A stretch of DNA of 60,060 nucleotides from JAJYTL01 sp046705265 (GTDB lineage Bacteria; Pseudomonadota; Alphaproteobacteria; Ferrovibrionales; Ferrovibrionaceae): assembly GCA_046705265.1 (NCBI GenBank), contig JBJKQL010000128.1, positions 1 through 60,060 of the forward strand. Direction: 5' to 3'. Positions 25,662-35,562 of this stretch are shown here, one piece after another. Positions within the stretch are counted from its first letter, which is position 1, and every line of letters begins with the position of its first letter. Both the position numbers and the translations under genes were made by a program. The notes under the pieces were generated by a model. That model did no database searches. It had not been told where the DNA came from and was given only the letters and a program-made list of their open reading frames with translations.

Positions 25662-27246
25662 GCGCTTTCGCCAGGACCGTCGCCGGTCCGGCGATAATCA
25701 GCGATTGTCCGGTCATTTCCGCCGGCTGCGGCAGCCCCAGTATTTCAAGCAGTGTCGGCGCCACGTCGGCGAGCGTGCCGTCACGAAGACGGAGCGGGCC
25801 TTGGCTCGCGGGTTTCGCGTTGACCGCGATCACCGGCACTGGATTGAGGGTATGGGCGGTGTGTGGCTCATGGGTCTCGGGATCGACCATCATTTCGGCA
25901 TTGCCGTGGTCGGCGGTGATCAGCATCGCGCCGCCCATCGTCTGTACGGCCTTCGCGACGCGGCCGATGCAGGTATCGACCGTCTCGACGGCGCGAATCG
26001 CCGCCTGAAGATCACCGGTATGGCCGACCATGTCGGTGTTGGCGTAATTGACGACGATGAAGTCGAATTTGTCGGATTCGATCGCCGCCACCAGTTTGTC
26101 GGTTACCTCGATGGCAGACATCTCGGGTTTCAGGTCATAGGTCCGGACCTTTGGCGACGGCACCAGGATACGGCTTTCGTTGGCGAACTCGCGTTCTTCG
26201 CCCCCGTTGAAGAAAAAGGTCACATGGGCGTATTTCTCGGTCTCAGCGATGCGAAGTTGGCGTAGCCCCGCCTCGGCGACCAGCTCCCCCATGACATGGG
26301 GCAGAGTCTGCGGTGGAAAAAGCGCCGGCAGGAAACGGTTCAGATCGTGTGAATATTCGCTCATACCGAGCGCTGCGGCGAATTCGACGTGACGCGACCG
26401 CGGGAAATCCGTGAAATCCGGATCGAGCAGGGCAGTGAGAATCTGGCGCACCCGGTCGGCGCGGAAATTCGCCATCAAAAGCCCGTCGCCGTCATTCATT
26501 CCGCGGTAATTAGCGATTGCCGTCGGAAGGACGAATTCATCGCCGATGCCGGCAGCATAGCTTTTCTCGATAGCGGCGATCGGATCGGCCGCCGTTTCAC
26601 CATCGCCAAGCACGAGTGCGACATAGGCCGCCGCCACCCGATCCCAGCGCTTGTCGCGGTCCATGGCGTAATAGCGGCCGCATAGTGTGGCAAGCTCGAT
26701 CCCAGGTTTATCGGCAACATCGGCGAGAAACTTTCGAAGGTATCCTTCGGCGCTACGGGGCGGTGTGTCGCGGCCGTCAAGAAAGCCGTGCACCTTGACC
26801 GCAATGGAATGGTCGGCAAGAAGGCGCGCGAGAGCGGCCATGTGGTCCTGGTGGGAGTGGACACCGCCCGGCGATAAAAGCCCCATAAGATGAGCGGTGC
26901 CTCCGCTCGCCTTCAATTTGTCGACGAAGGTGAGAAATTTGGCGTTGCGGCCGATCGTGCCCTCAGCCAGGGCCTGATCGATCCGCGGAAGATCCTGCAA
27001 TACCACCCGTCCGGCGCCGAGGTTCATGTGCCCGACCTCGGAATTTCCCATCTGGCCGCGGGGCAGGCCAACGTAGAGCTCGGATGCCTCGAGGTGTGCA
27101 GTCGGCGAGACCGCCCGCAGCCGATCTAGATTTGGCGTCTTGGCCTCGGCGATGGCGTTCCCGTCGCGCTCATCGCGCTCGCCCCAGCCATCGAGAATGC
27201 AAAGCACGACCGGACGCTGGCACGGAACGAAAGGCGTCTTTGGCAT
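25648..27246 (-). CDS. gpmI: 2,3-bisphosphoglycerate-independent phosphoglycerate mutase
   Basis: This manganese enzyme interconverts 3- and 2-phosphoglycerate in glycolysis and gluconeogenesis. I take the ATG at 27246 (MPKTPFVPCQRPVVLCILDG), giving 532 residues; the frame is open 33 codons upstream but does not match the family. Seen motifs: CILDGWGERD, the phosphoserine loop MGNSEVGHMNLGAGRV, FLDGRDTPPRSA, NFRADRVRQI, and the C-terminal metal site ITADHGNAEMM with HTAHTLNPVP. The ribosome site is weak. It starts seven bases after prmC ends. Confidence 0.95.
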   Translation of the reverse strand: MPKTPFVPCQRPVVLCILDGWGERDERDGNAIAEAKTPNLDRLRAVSPTAHLEASELYVGLPRGQMGNSEVGHMNLGAGRVVLQDLPRIDQALAEGTIGRNAKFLTFVDKLKASGGTAHLMGLLSPGGVHSHQDHMAALARLLADHSIAVKVHGFLDGRDTPPRSAEGYLRKFLADVADKPGIELATLCGRYYAMDRDKRWDRVAAAYVALVLGDGETAADPIAAIEKSYAAGIGDEFVLPTAIANYRGMNDGDGLLMANFRADRVRQILTALLDPDFTDFPRSRHVEFAAALGMSEYSHDLNRFLPALFPPQTLPHVMGELVAEAGLRQLRIAETEKYAHVTFFFNGGEEREFANESRILVPSPKVRTYDLKPEMSAIEVTDKLVAAIESDKFDFIVVNYANTDMVGHTGDLQAAIRAVETVDTCIGRVAKAVQTMGGAMLITADHGNAEMMVDPETHEPHTAHTLNPVPVIAVNAKPASQGPLRLRDGTLADVAPTLLEILGLPQPAEMTGQSLIIAGPATVLAKARART

Positions 27247-27253
27247 GGGCCGT

Positions 27254-28180
27254 TTATATCGGAATTTGGCCGATTTGTTGAGCGATTTGCGGATTGACCG
27301 TTGCCCCTGCTGGCCGAAACACAAGGCACCGCTCAATTCCGGCAAGGTCGCGAGCCCCGCTCTCCATCACGAGTCCGGCTGAGGCGAAGAGCGCCCGCAC
27401 CGGATCCCCCTGATCCCTGCCGATCTCGATCGCCGCAAACCCTTCGGGCGTGAGCAGGCGAAGGATGTCGGGGCCGAGCCGCCGATAGGCATCGAGCCCG
27501 TCATCGCCGCCATCGAGCGCGAGATGCGGCTCGAAATCGCGGACCTCGGGCGCCGTCTCGGCCATGTCACGGCGGGTCAGGTAAGGCGGGTTGGCGACAA
27601 TAATGTCGAACGCCTGCGTCAGGCCGCGGCCCCAATCGCCCTCATCAAATCGGCAGCGTCGGGCGAGGCCGAGCGCGGCGGCGTTCTTTGCGGCGACGGC
27701 CAAGGCCGCGGCGCTCAGGTCCCGGCCAAGGCCGCTCGCTTTTGGCAGCTCATGAAGAAGCGCAAGCAAGAGACACCCGGAACCGGTCCCGAGGTCGAGG
27801 ATTGTGAGCGGCGCCGCGCGGTCCCCGATCCGGCTGAGCACGCTCTCTATCAGCGTTTCGCTGTCGGGGCGGGGATCGAGCACGTCCGGTCCGACGGTGA
27901 AATCAAGGCTCCAGAATTCCCGCCGGCCGAGAAGGTGAGACACGGGTTCACGCCGGGCCCGGCGCGCGATCAGCGCTGTGAAGGCGATGCTCTCGGCCGC
28001 GGCGAGAGGCCGCTCCGCCTTGATCAGAATCTCCTCGCGAGTCATCCCAAGCGCATGTGCGAGCAGCAGGCCGGCGTCGAGCCAGGGCGTCGCGACGCCG
28101 GCCGCGCGCAAGATCGCCGCCGCTTCGCGTCGCCGGTCGCCGAGCCGCGTGCCGGTCCACGCTGCGGCTGTCGCGGTCAT
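27254..28180 (-). CDS. prmC: Peptide chain release factor glutamine methyltransferase
   Basis: PrmC methylates the glutamine of the GGQ loop in release factors. The 308 residues have the N-terminal helical domain, the SAM-binding loop ILDLGTGSGCLLLALL, and the amide-recognition motif VANPPYLTR. The C-terminus carries an extra Gln/Ile-rich tail (IAQQIGQIPI). Its ATG overlaps the end of prfA by four bases, which pairs the enzyme with its substrate. Confidence 0.95.
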   Translation of the reverse strand: MTATAAAWTGTRLGDRRREAAAILRAAGVATPWLDAGLLLAHALGMTREEILIKAERPLAAAESIAFTALIARRARREPVSHLLGRREFWSLDFTVGPDVLDPRPDSETLIESVLSRIGDRAAPLTILDLGTGSGCLLLALLHELPKASGLGRDLSAAALAVAAKNAAALGLARRCRFDEGDWGRGLTQAFDIIVANPPYLTRRDMAETAPEVRDFEPHLALDGGDDGLDAYRRLGPDILRLLTPEGFAAIEIGRDQGDPVRALFASAGLVMESGARDLAGIERCLVFRPAGATVNPQIAQQIGQIPI

Positions 28181-29256
28181 GCCTCCTCGCCCATCTCGGC
28201 CAGGCGGGTGATCTGATCGTCGGCGATCAGCGCTTCGATGATTTCATCCAGCGCCTCGCCGGCGATGACCTTATCGAGCTTGTAGAGCGTGAGGTTGATA
28301 CGATGGTCGGTGACGCGACCTTGCGGGAAGTTGTAGGTGCGGATGCGCTCCGACCGGTCGCCCGAACCGACCTGGCCCTTGCGCGCGGCGGCGCGCGCCG
28401 CATCGCTCTCCATTCGTTCGCGCTCATAAAGGCGGGCGCGCAGCACCTTCATTGCCTTGGCCTTGTTCTTGTGCTGCGATTTTTCATCCTGTTGCTGCAC
28501 CACGATGCCGGTTGGCAGATGGGTGATGCGGACCGCGCTGTCGGTGGTGTTGACCGATTGGCCGCCAGGGCCCGAAGAGCGGAAAATATCGATCCGAAGA
28601 TCTTTTTCGTCGATCTTGATCTCGATCTCTTCCGGTTCCGGCAGCACGGCGACGGTTGCCGCCGATGTGTGAATGCGGCCCTGAGCTTCCGTGACCGGCA
28701 CGCGCTGGACACGGTGCACGCCGCTCTCGAACTTGAGGCGGGCGAAAACACCGCCGCCCGAGATCGCGGCGGTCGCTTCCTTGTAGCCGCCGATACCCGT
28801 TTCCGAAATGCCGAGCACCTCGAAGCGCCAGCGATGCAATTCAGCGTAGCGCTGATACATGTGATAGAGCTCGGCCGCGAACAGCGCCGCCTCTTCGCCG
28901 CCGGTGCCGGCGCGAACTTCGAGGATGGCGCTGTGATCGTCGGCGACGTCTTTCGGCAAAAGCAGGATCGCAATTTTCCGTTCGGCAGCCGCGCGGCGCC
29001 CTTTGAGGTCCGGCAGTTCCTCGGCGGCGAGCGCCTGAAGTTCTTTGTCTCCGCCTTCCTCGAGTTGTTCGAGATCGGCGATCTCGCGTTCGAGCTTGCG
29101 ATAGTGCTCGATTGCTTCGACCACGGGAGTGAGTTCGGAATATTCCTTCGCCAGCATCGCGAAGGTCTCGGTCCCAAGCTTTCCGGGAGCGGCGAGCGTT
29201 GCCTCAAGCATCGCTCGCCTTGTCATCAGCTTGTCCAGTTTCGCCGCGGGCAACAT
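28177..29256 (-). CDS. prfA: Peptide chain release factor 1
   Basis: RF1 ends translation at UAA and UAG. The 359 residues are standard. The tripeptide codon-recognition motif PVT lies at 187-189 (HRVQRVPVTEAQGRIHTSA), and the catalytic GGQ is at 231-233 (SSGPGGQSVNTTDSAVR), the target of the adjacent PrmC. It lies between hisS (four-base region, start 29256 next to the hisS stop) and prmC. Confidence 0.97.
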   Translation of the reverse strand: MLPAAKLDKLMTRRAMLEATLAAPGKLGTETFAMLAKEYSELTPVVEAIEHYRKLEREIADLEQLEEGGDKELQALAAEELPDLKGRRAAAERKIAILLLPKDVADDHSAILEVRAGTGGEEAALFAAELYHMYQRYAELHRWRFEVLGISETGIGGYKEATAAISGGGVFARLKFESGVHRVQRVPVTEAQGRIHTSAATVAVLPEPEEIEIKIDEKDLRIDIFRSSGPGGQSVNTTDSAVRITHLPTGIVVQQQDEKSQHKNKAKAMKVLRARLYERERMESDAARAAARKGQVGSGDRSERIRTYNFPQGRVTDHRINLTLYKLDKVIAGEALDEIIEALIADDQITRLAEMGEEA

Positions 29257-29259
29257 GGT

Positions 29260-30504
29260 CTAGTCACGCGCGTTGAGCCGCGTCGCGAGGCGAGTCAGGG
29301 GAACTTCCTCCTGCACGCCGCTGTCGAGATCGCGGACCGTTGCGGCACCGCGCTCGATCTCATCGTCTCCGATCAGCACGGCGTAGGCGGCATTGAGCTT
29401 AGCGGCGCGTTTCATCCGCTTGCCCGCATTGCCACGATAGGCCCATTCGACGACGAGGCCGGCGTGGCGAAGCTTGCGGGCGAGGCCGAGCGCCATTGCT
29501 TCGGCCCTTTCTCCGACCGGCACGAGAGCAATCGGACGTGGCGACGGCGGTGGCTCGGCCATCAGCAACGCCAAGCGTTCAATACCGCCTGCCCAGCCGA
29601 TTGCCGGCGTCGGTGGGCCGCCCAGTTCGGCGATCAGCCCATCATAGCGGCCGCCCGCGATCACCGTGCCCTGCGCGCCGAGCGCCTCAGTCACGAATTC
29701 GAAAGCGGTGTGGGTGTAATAATCCAAGCCGCGCACCAATCGGGAATTGATCTTGAAAGGGATGTCGAGCCGGGCGAGCCGTTCCTGCACCGCCTTGAAG
29801 AACTCTGCGGCAACCGGCGTCAGGTGATCGGTGAGAAGCGGCGCGCGGTTCACGATGTCGCGATCTGCCGGGTCCTTGGAATCGAGGATACGAAGGGGAT
29901 TGGTCTCTAGGCGCCGGCGGCTATCTTCGGAGAGGTCGTTGCGGAACGTTTGAAGATACTCGAGCAAGATACTGCGGTAGGCGATACGGCTTTCGGCGTC
30001 GCCCAAAGTGTTCATCTCGAGCCGGCATTTTCCAGCCATGCCGAGCGCCGCGAGGACATCGAAGGCGAGCGCGATCACTTCGGCATCGGCTTCGGGCTCG
30101 GCGGCGCCGATCAGCTCGACGTCGATTTGATGGAACTGGCGCTGGCGGCCCTTCTGTGGCCGTTCATAGCGGAACATGGGACCGGCGGCGAAGGCCTTGA
30201 AGGGGAGCGCCTGAGTAAGCCCGTTCGAAATCACCGCGCGGCAGATACCGGCTGTGAATTCGGGACGTAGCGTGAGGTTATCGCCAGCCTTATCGCTGAA
30301 GCTGTACATCTCCTTCGACACCACGTCCGACGTCTCGCCCATGCTGCGGGCGAAAATTTCGGTGAACTCAAAAATCGGCGTCGCGATCTCGTGGAAGCCA
30401 TAGGTTTCGGCGACCCGTCGCGCCGTCGCGATGACGTGGCGGTGGGCGCGATGCGATTCGGGCAAGAGGTCGCGCGTGCCGCGCACCGGCTGAAAGGTGG
30501 ACAC
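29260..30504 (-). CDS. hisS: Histidyl-tRNA synthetase
   Basis: This class II synthetase charges tRNA-His. The 414 residues begin MSTFQPVRGTRDLLP, with class II motif 2 MFRYERPQKGRQRQFHQIDVE (a shorter block FRYERPQKGRQRQFHQ), the histidine-specific LVRGLDYYTHTAFEF, motif 3 GWAGGIERLAL, and a C-terminal anticodon-binding domain (about 325-410). It lies 26 bases after ispG and three bases before prfA, forming a translation-related run. Confidence 0.96.
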   Translation of the reverse strand: MSTFQPVRGTRDLLPESHRAHRHVIATARRVAETYGFHEIATPIFEFTEIFARSMGETSDVVSKEMYSFSDKAGDNLTLRPEFTAGICRAVISNGLTQALPFKAFAAGPMFRYERPQKGRQRQFHQIDVELIGAAEPEADAEVIALAFDVLAALGMAGKCRLEMNTLGDAESRIAYRSILLEYLQTFRNDLSEDSRRRLETNPLRILDSKDPADRDIVNRAPLLTDHLTPVAAEFFKAVQERLARLDIPFKINSRLVRGLDYYTHTAFEFVTEALGAQGTVIAGGRYDGLIAELGGPPTPAIGWAGGIERLALLMAEPPPSPRPIALVPVGERAEAMALGLARKLRHAGLVVEWAYRGNAGKRMKRAAKLNAAYAVLIGDDEIERGAATVRDLDSGVQEEVPLTRLATRLNARD

Positions 30505-30530
30505 AGAATGGCTCCGGTTCGGAATCGAGG

Positions 30531-31655
30531 TTAAGAAGCAACCGCCTCGAGTTTTGGCGCGGCCTTTTCGAGCTCGGCCGCCTTGGCCTCAACCAGTGCG
30601 ACGATATGATCAATGAGTCGCGCGTCATCGATCTTATGGTCGGTGACGCCATTGAGATAGACCATGTGGTTGCCGTTGCCGCCTCCGGTGAGGCCGATAT
30701 CGGTCTCGCGCGCTTCGCCCGGCCCGTTGACGACACAGCCGATGATCGAAAGCGTGAGCGGCGTCTGGATATGCTGCAGGCGTTCCTCCAGCACCTCCAC
30801 CGTCTTGATGACCTGGAAGGCCTGGCGGGCGCAGGACGGGCAGGAGACGATGGTGACGCCGCGCCGCCTTAAGCCCAGCGACTTCAGCATCTCGAAGCCG
30901 GCCTTGACCTCTTCGACCGGATCAGCCGAAAGCGAGACGCGAATGGTATCGCCGATGCCGCTCCAGAGCAGCGTTCCGATGCCGATTGCCGATTTCACCG
31001 TGCCGCCGCGCAGGCCGCCGGCCTCGGTAATGCCGAGATGAAGGGGATAATCGCACGCCTCGGCCAAGCCTTGATAGGCCGCAACGGCAAGGAAGACGTC
31101 CGAGGCCTTGACGGAAATCTTGAAGTCGAAGAAATCGTTGTCCTCGAGGATGCGGGCATGGTCGAGCGCGCTCTCGACCATCGCTTCGGGGCACGGCTCG
31201 CCGTATTTATCGAGGAGGTCGCGCTCGAGCGAACCGGCGTTGACCCCGATCCGCATCGACAAGCCATGATCCTTCGCGGCGCGAACCACCTCGCGTACCC
31301 GCTCAGACGAGCCGATATTGCCGGGATTGATGCGCAAACACGCGGCGCCGGCTTCGGCGGCCTCGATCGCGCGTTTGTAGTGGAAGTGAATGTCGGCCAC
31401 GATGGGGATCGAGACTTGGCGCACGATGTCCTTCAGGCCCTCGGTCGATTCCCGGTCGGGGCAGGAAACCCGGACGATATCCGCACCGGCGGCTTCGATT
31501 GCCTTGATCTGGGCGACCGTGGCTGCGACGTCTCGGGTCAACGTGTTGGTCATCGTTTGCACGCTGATCGGGGCATCGCCGCCGATCGCCACCGGCCCGA
31601 CATGGATCTGCCGACAGCGACGGCGCTGGATTTCCCGGTAGGGGCGTATGCTCAT
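30531..31655 (-). CDS. ispG: 4-hydroxy-3-methylbut-2-enyl-diphosphate synthase
   Basis: IspG (GcpE) reduces methylerythritol cyclodiphosphate in the MEP isoprenoid pathway. The 374-residue bacterial-length protein has the TIM-barrel start (VGPVAIGGDAPISVQTMTNT), LRINPGNIGSSERV, RIGVNAGSLERDLL, and the [4Fe-4S] cysteines in VSCPSCARQAF and GCVVNGPGEA. The final glutamates and Ala/Lys-rich tail are unremarkable. It appears to head the ispG-hisS-prfA-prmC-gpmI series; about 170 bases separate it from the upstream RodZ-like gene on the same strand. Confidence 0.96.
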   Translation of the reverse strand: MSIRPYREIQRRRCRQIHVGPVAIGGDAPISVQTMTNTLTRDVAATVAQIKAIEAAGADIVRVSCPDRESTEGLKDIVRQVSIPIVADIHFHYKRAIEAAEAGAACLRINPGNIGSSERVREVVRAAKDHGLSMRIGVNAGSLERDLLDKYGEPCPEAMVESALDHARILEDNDFFDFKISVKASDVFLAVAAYQGLAEACDYPLHLGITEAGGLRGGTVKSAIGIGTLLWSGIGDTIRVSLSADPVEEVKAGFEMLKSLGLRRRGVTIVSCPSCARQAFQVIKTVEVLEERLQHIQTPLTLSIIGCVVNGPGEARETDIGLTGGGNGNHMVYLNGVTDHKIDDARLIDHIVALVEAKAAELEKAAPKLEAVAS

Positions 31656-31827
31656 GAGGCTGCTCTTTGGCTGAATCGCGGCGGCCCTGAGGGTGCCGAT
31701 TAAGGTCTAAAATGGCGCGTTGAGGCCTTAAGATCAAGCGCGGCGCGTGCCTTAAACCTGACAACATGATGGCCAACAGTCCGATGGTTCGATACCGGCC
31801 GCCAGTCGCCAAGCCCGCGACCGTCTT

Positions 31828-33147
31828 CTAGTGGTGCTTGCTGTTTATGAAGGCGATGAGTTGCTCTGGATTGAGCGGAATATTGCGTTTCGATTGGCCG
31901 ATTGCACCGATCCGCGGCATGGTCTTGCCGTTGACGATGATCTCGAGTCCGCCAAGATTGCCGGTCCAGAGTTCTGCGTTCGAAGCATTCGGCGGCACGC
32001 TATAGGTATCGCCGGGCTGAAGAATATGGCCGGGGAAAATCACTTTGCCGCTCCCATCCGAAACCGTAACCCAGGCATCGGAACGGGCTTTCAGCACCAC
32101 CTGCACATCGGGGCTGGTGCTGCCATAGGCTTGGGGGGGCGGGGTTGCGCCTGCCGCAGTAGCGGCGGGCTTCGTCGCGGCCGCTGCCGTATTCGAAGCC
32201 GAAGTCAGGGACGCTGTTGCACTTGGCGCTGACGACGCGGCCGTGGAACTCGCCGATGCGATCTGCGGCGAGGTCGGCATCGAGGAGGAGGCGGGCGAGG
32301 TGACCGCTGGCGTCGATTGGATAGCCGCCGCCTCTGCGGTTCCGTCGCCGGCCTTGACGCCGGTTGCCGCAGGCTTCGCGGATGGGGCGATGGCAGGATT
32401 TGCGGCGTCATTAGCCGGTCCGGAAGCGGGTTCGGACATATTCGTTCCGGCGCTCGCCGTCTTTATCGTCTCGCCCGGTGCCGCCGGCGCACCCGCAGCC
32501 GGAGTTGGGGCCTCTGCCGTCGCCGCCACCGTAGCCTTCGCGGAATGGCCCGACGACATGGCCGTGCTGGCTGCCTTTGTCGGCATTGCCGAGCCCTTGG
32601 CACCGGTCGCCGGTGCGTTCTTTCCGGGCGCCAATAGCCCCATCGAGGGTGGTTTCGTGGCATGCGGGGCGAAGATGCGATCACGATGGTTGGCATAATA
32701 CCAAGCGCTGTAGACGCCGACCGCGATGATCAGAGCGATCAACATGATCCAGCCGCGCGGCAGCCGGCTTTCCGGCGGCGGCGTGGGAAATACAAGACGC
32801 GTATCTTCAGGCTCTGCGGTCTCGTCTTTGACGGCCTGGAGCAGAGCATCGGCGTCGAGGCCGAGATGCTCGGCATAATTCCTGAGGAAGCCCGTGGCGT
32901 AAATGCGGCCGGGCAGGTCCTTGAAACGCCCTTCTTCCAGCGCGATCAGGTGCGGAAGGCGGATATTCAGCTCCCGCACCACGTCATCCAGGTTTAGGCC
33001 CACCTCCAGCCGACGTGAACGCAATTGCTCGCCGATTCTGAAGTAGATCGCGGCCTCTTGCTCATCGACCACCGGCTCGATCCGGCGGTGTCGAGGCCTA
33101 TCTTTTCCCCGCAATGACTTGCGCTTCTCCTCGGTGCCGCTCGCCAT
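31828..33147 (-). CDS. RodZ-like helix-turn-helix membrane protein (DUF4115)
   Basis: RodZ-type proteins link the MreB cytoskeleton to the membrane in rod-shaped cells. The 439 residues have an N-terminal Xre-like helix-turn-helix (about 33-105: GEQLRSRRLEVGLNLDDVV, GRFKDLPGRIYATGFLRNYA), one membrane segment (about 133-152, WIMLIALIIAVGVYSAWYYA), a long low-complexity Ala/Ser/Thr/Pro linker (about 165-345) and a C-terminal DUF4115 beta-domain (VQVVLKARSDAWVTV, PGHILQPGDTYSVPP, GLEIIVNGKTMPRIG). The linker is unusually long and repetitive, which is common in high-GC orthologues. The shape-determining role is inferred from architecture. Confidence 0.85.
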   Translation of the reverse strand: MASGTEEKRKSLRGKDRPRHRRIEPVVDEQEAAIYFRIGEQLRSRRLEVGLNLDDVVRELNIRLPHLIALEEGRFKDLPGRIYATGFLRNYAEHLGLDADALLQAVKDETAEPEDTRLVFPTPPPESRLPRGWIMLIALIIAVGVYSAWYYANHRDRIFAPHATKPPSMGLLAPGKNAPATGAKGSAMPTKAASTAMSSGHSAKATVAATAEAPTPAAGAPAAPGETIKTASAGTNMSEPASGPANDAANPAIAPSAKPAATGVKAGDGTAEAAAIQSTPAVTSPASSSMPTSPQIASASSTAASSAPSATASLTSASNTAAAATKPAATAAGATPPPQAYGSTSPDVQVVLKARSDAWVTVSDGSGKVIFPGHILQPGDTYSVPPNASNAELWTGNLGGLEIIVNGKTMPRIGAIGQSKRNIPLNPEQLIAFINSKHH

Positions 33148-33297
33148 CGATACCGTTCCCGGTCACATTTAACACAAGATGAATGTATTTTTTGGCTTAC
33201 CTATTTGTGCCGGGCCGTCTGAACCCCGAGCCCGCAATAGATCAGAGCTAACCGGCCAGTGCAACCCGTTCCTAAATCCGCGACACTTAATATCTTG

Positions 33298-35562
33298 TTA
33301 AATGCGGACACCGCGGTCCTTGGCAAAAGTCATGAGGCGGCTACGCACGCTGTGGTCCGGGCAGTCGTAGAGGCCATCCATATAGGCGACGAGAGACGGC
33401 AGGGAGAGGCTTCGCACCATCTCCTTAACCGGCCCGATGGCGGTGGCAGGCATCGAAATGGTGCGGAAGCCGAGACCGAGCAGCGCCATGGCGTCGAGCG
33501 GATGCCCGGCCATTTCGCCGCAGAGGCTGAGCGGCACCTTGGCCTCGTCGCATTGGCGCACCACCCAGCGCAGAAACGAAAGGCTCGCCGGCGAGAGTGG
33601 ATCATAACGATCGGTGAGCCGGGCATTCGAGCGGTCGGCGGCGAAAAAAAACTGCCAAAGATCGTTCGAGCCGATCGAAATGAAGTCCACCATGCGAAGA
33701 AGCGCCGGCAACTGCCAGGCGAGCGCGGGAACTTCCAGCATGGTGCCGACGCGAATACGTTCCGGCAGCGGCCGGCCGTTCGAGGCGAGCCGCTGGCGCT
33801 CGCGTTCGAAAATGCCCCGTGCGCGCAGGAATTCCGCCACCTCGGCGACCATCGGAAACATGATGTTGAGTTCGGGCCGGCCGGAGGCGGCGCGCAACAA
33901 CGCGCGCAATTGGCTTTTCAGCAAGGCAGGCCGATCGAGTGCAAGGCGGATCGCCCGCCAGCCCATGGCTGGGTTCTCCTCTTCCTCCTCGCGGAGATAA
34001 CGAAGAATCTTATCACCCCCGACGTCGAGCGTGCGGAACACCACCGAGCGATTGCCGGCGCGTTCGAGGACCCGGCTGTAGAGCTCGGTCTGCGCCTCGA
34101 TCTTCGGCAGCGTCGCGCGAATCAGGAATTGCAATTCGGTGCGATAAAGGCCGATGCCGTCGGCGCCGGTCTCCTCGAGATGAGCGACGTCGAGCAAAAG
34201 CCCGGCATTGATGTTGAGCGAGATACGCTCACCTGAGCGGGCGACCGCTGGTTCGGTTTTGAGTGCCGCGTATTTCGCCTGGCGCGCGGCACGGATCGCG
34301 ACGTTTTCGCGATAGGCTTCGATCACGGCCTCGTCCGGGCGGATGAAAAGCTGACCGTGGTCGGCGTCGATGATTACCTGATCTCCGGGATCGATGCGGT
34401 TGGTCACCTTGCAGCCGCCAAGCACCGGGATTTCAAGCGCGCGCGCGACGATCGCGACATGCGACGTGGGCGAGGCTTCTTCCAGCACCAACCCGCGCAA
34501 GCGCGCGTGATCGTAATCGAGAAGCTCGGCTGGCCCCATGGCGTGGGCGAACAACACGGCCTCCTCAGGCAGAGCGTCCTGAGGCGTTTTATCGTTGCCT
34601 GCCAAGTGCTGCAGGAGCCGCAGCGCAAGGTCGTCGAAATCCGCAAGCCGGTCGCGAAGATAGGGGTCGGAAATCTCCTGCATCCGGACCCGGGTATCGG
34701 TCTGCGCACGCTGCACCGCCGCTTCCGCCGTAAGCCCGCTCGTCACTCCTTCCTTAAGCCGGACCAGCCAGCCGGTGTCATAGGCAAACATCTTATAGGC
34801 TTCGAGAACGTCGCGGCTCTCGCCGGTCTCGAGTAGCGGATGGGCGAGCATGCGATCGACGGATTGGCGCAGGTTCTGCACCGCCTGCTCCAGCCGCCGT
34901 TGTTCGGTCTCGACATCGTCGGCGATGGTTTTGCGCACCACGATACGCGGTTCGTGCAGCACGGCGACGCCATAGGCGAGGCCCTCGGAAAGCGAACGCC
35001 CATCGACGCGGAGCGGCAAGGTGACGTTGCCCTCGACCGGGCCGAGCTCCTCGCGGCGGATCAAACTGCCGCCGACCACAAGCTCGGCCAGCACCATGGC
35101 CACGGTTTCCAGGGCCTCGACTTCTTCGTCGATGTAGCGGCGCTGGATGCGGTTCTGCACCACCAAAACGCCGATTACCCGGTCGGCCCAAAGAATCGGC
35201 ACGCCGAGGAGCGAGTGATAGACTTCTTCGCCCGTCTCCGGCCGATAGGCAAATTGCGGATGAGATTGGGCGTCGGGAAGATTGAGCGGTCTTGCATGCG
35301 CCGCGATATCGCCGACCAAGCCTTCGCCGATCCGCATGCGCGTGACGTGTACGGCTTCCGGCTTCAAACCCTCGGTGGCGAAAAGCTCAAGTGTCTCGCC
35401 GGCACGTACCAGATAGACCGAGCAGACTTCCGCCACCATATTGGCGGCGATGATGCGGACCACGGTGTTGAGCCGTTCTTCCGGCGAGGCCGTCGCGGCC
35501 ATGATCTCGCGCAAGCGGCGCAAGAGCACGCGAGGGCTTGCCCCAGAGACCCGCTCAGCCAC
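33298..35562 (-). CDS. ptsP: PtsP, EI-Ntr phosphotransferase with GAF domain
   Basis: PtsP starts the nitrogen phosphotransfer relay (PtsP to NPr to EIIA-Ntr) from phosphoenolpyruvate. The 754 residues have an N-terminal GAF sensor domain (about 15-165), a helical HPr-binding region, the phospho-histidine domain with SPTSHVAIVARALEIPVLGG (the phosphorylated H lies in SHVAI) and the PEP-binding barrel with GLYRTELQFL, FRTLDVGGDK, MFPMVAEVAEF and SLCGEMAGHPLDAM. The start is a GTG whose first base overlaps the stop of the upstream monooxygenase-like gene (TAGTG). Near-adjacency to lysC is the usual alphaproteobacterial order, here with one gene between. Confidence 0.94.
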   Translation of the reverse strand: MAERVSGASPRVLLRRLREIMAATASPEERLNTVVRIIAANMVAEVCSVYLVRAGETLELFATEGLKPEAVHVTRMRIGEGLVGDIAAHARPLNLPDAQSHPQFAYRPETGEEVYHSLLGVPILWADRVIGVLVVQNRIQRRYIDEEVEALETVAMVLAELVVGGSLIRREELGPVEGNVTLPLRVDGRSLSEGLAYGVAVLHEPRIVVRKTIADDVETEQRRLEQAVQNLRQSVDRMLAHPLLETGESRDVLEAYKMFAYDTGWLVRLKEGVTSGLTAEAAVQRAQTDTRVRMQEISDPYLRDRLADFDDLALRLLQHLAGNDKTPQDALPEEAVLFAHAMGPAELLDYDHARLRGLVLEEASPTSHVAIVARALEIPVLGGCKVTNRIDPGDQVIIDADHGQLFIRPDEAVIEAYRENVAIRAARQAKYAALKTEPAVARSGERISLNINAGLLLDVAHLEETGADGIGLYRTELQFLIRATLPKIEAQTELYSRVLERAGNRSVVFRTLDVGGDKILRYLREEEEENPAMGWRAIRLALDRPALLKSQLRALLRAASGRPELNIMFPMVAEVAEFLRARGIFERERQRLASNGRPLPERIRVGTMLEVPALAWQLPALLRMVDFISIGSNDLWQFFFAADRSNARLTDRYDPLSPASLSFLRWVVRQCDEAKVPLSLCGEMAGHPLDAMALLGLGFRTISMPATAIGPVKEMVRSLSLPSLVAYMDGLYDCPDHSVRSRLMTFAKDRGVRI

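Noticed and set aside
28057..29910. A 617-codon plus-strand frame opposite prmC, prfA and hisS
   Set aside because: It is antisense to three well-supported genes, with composition typical of shadow frames.
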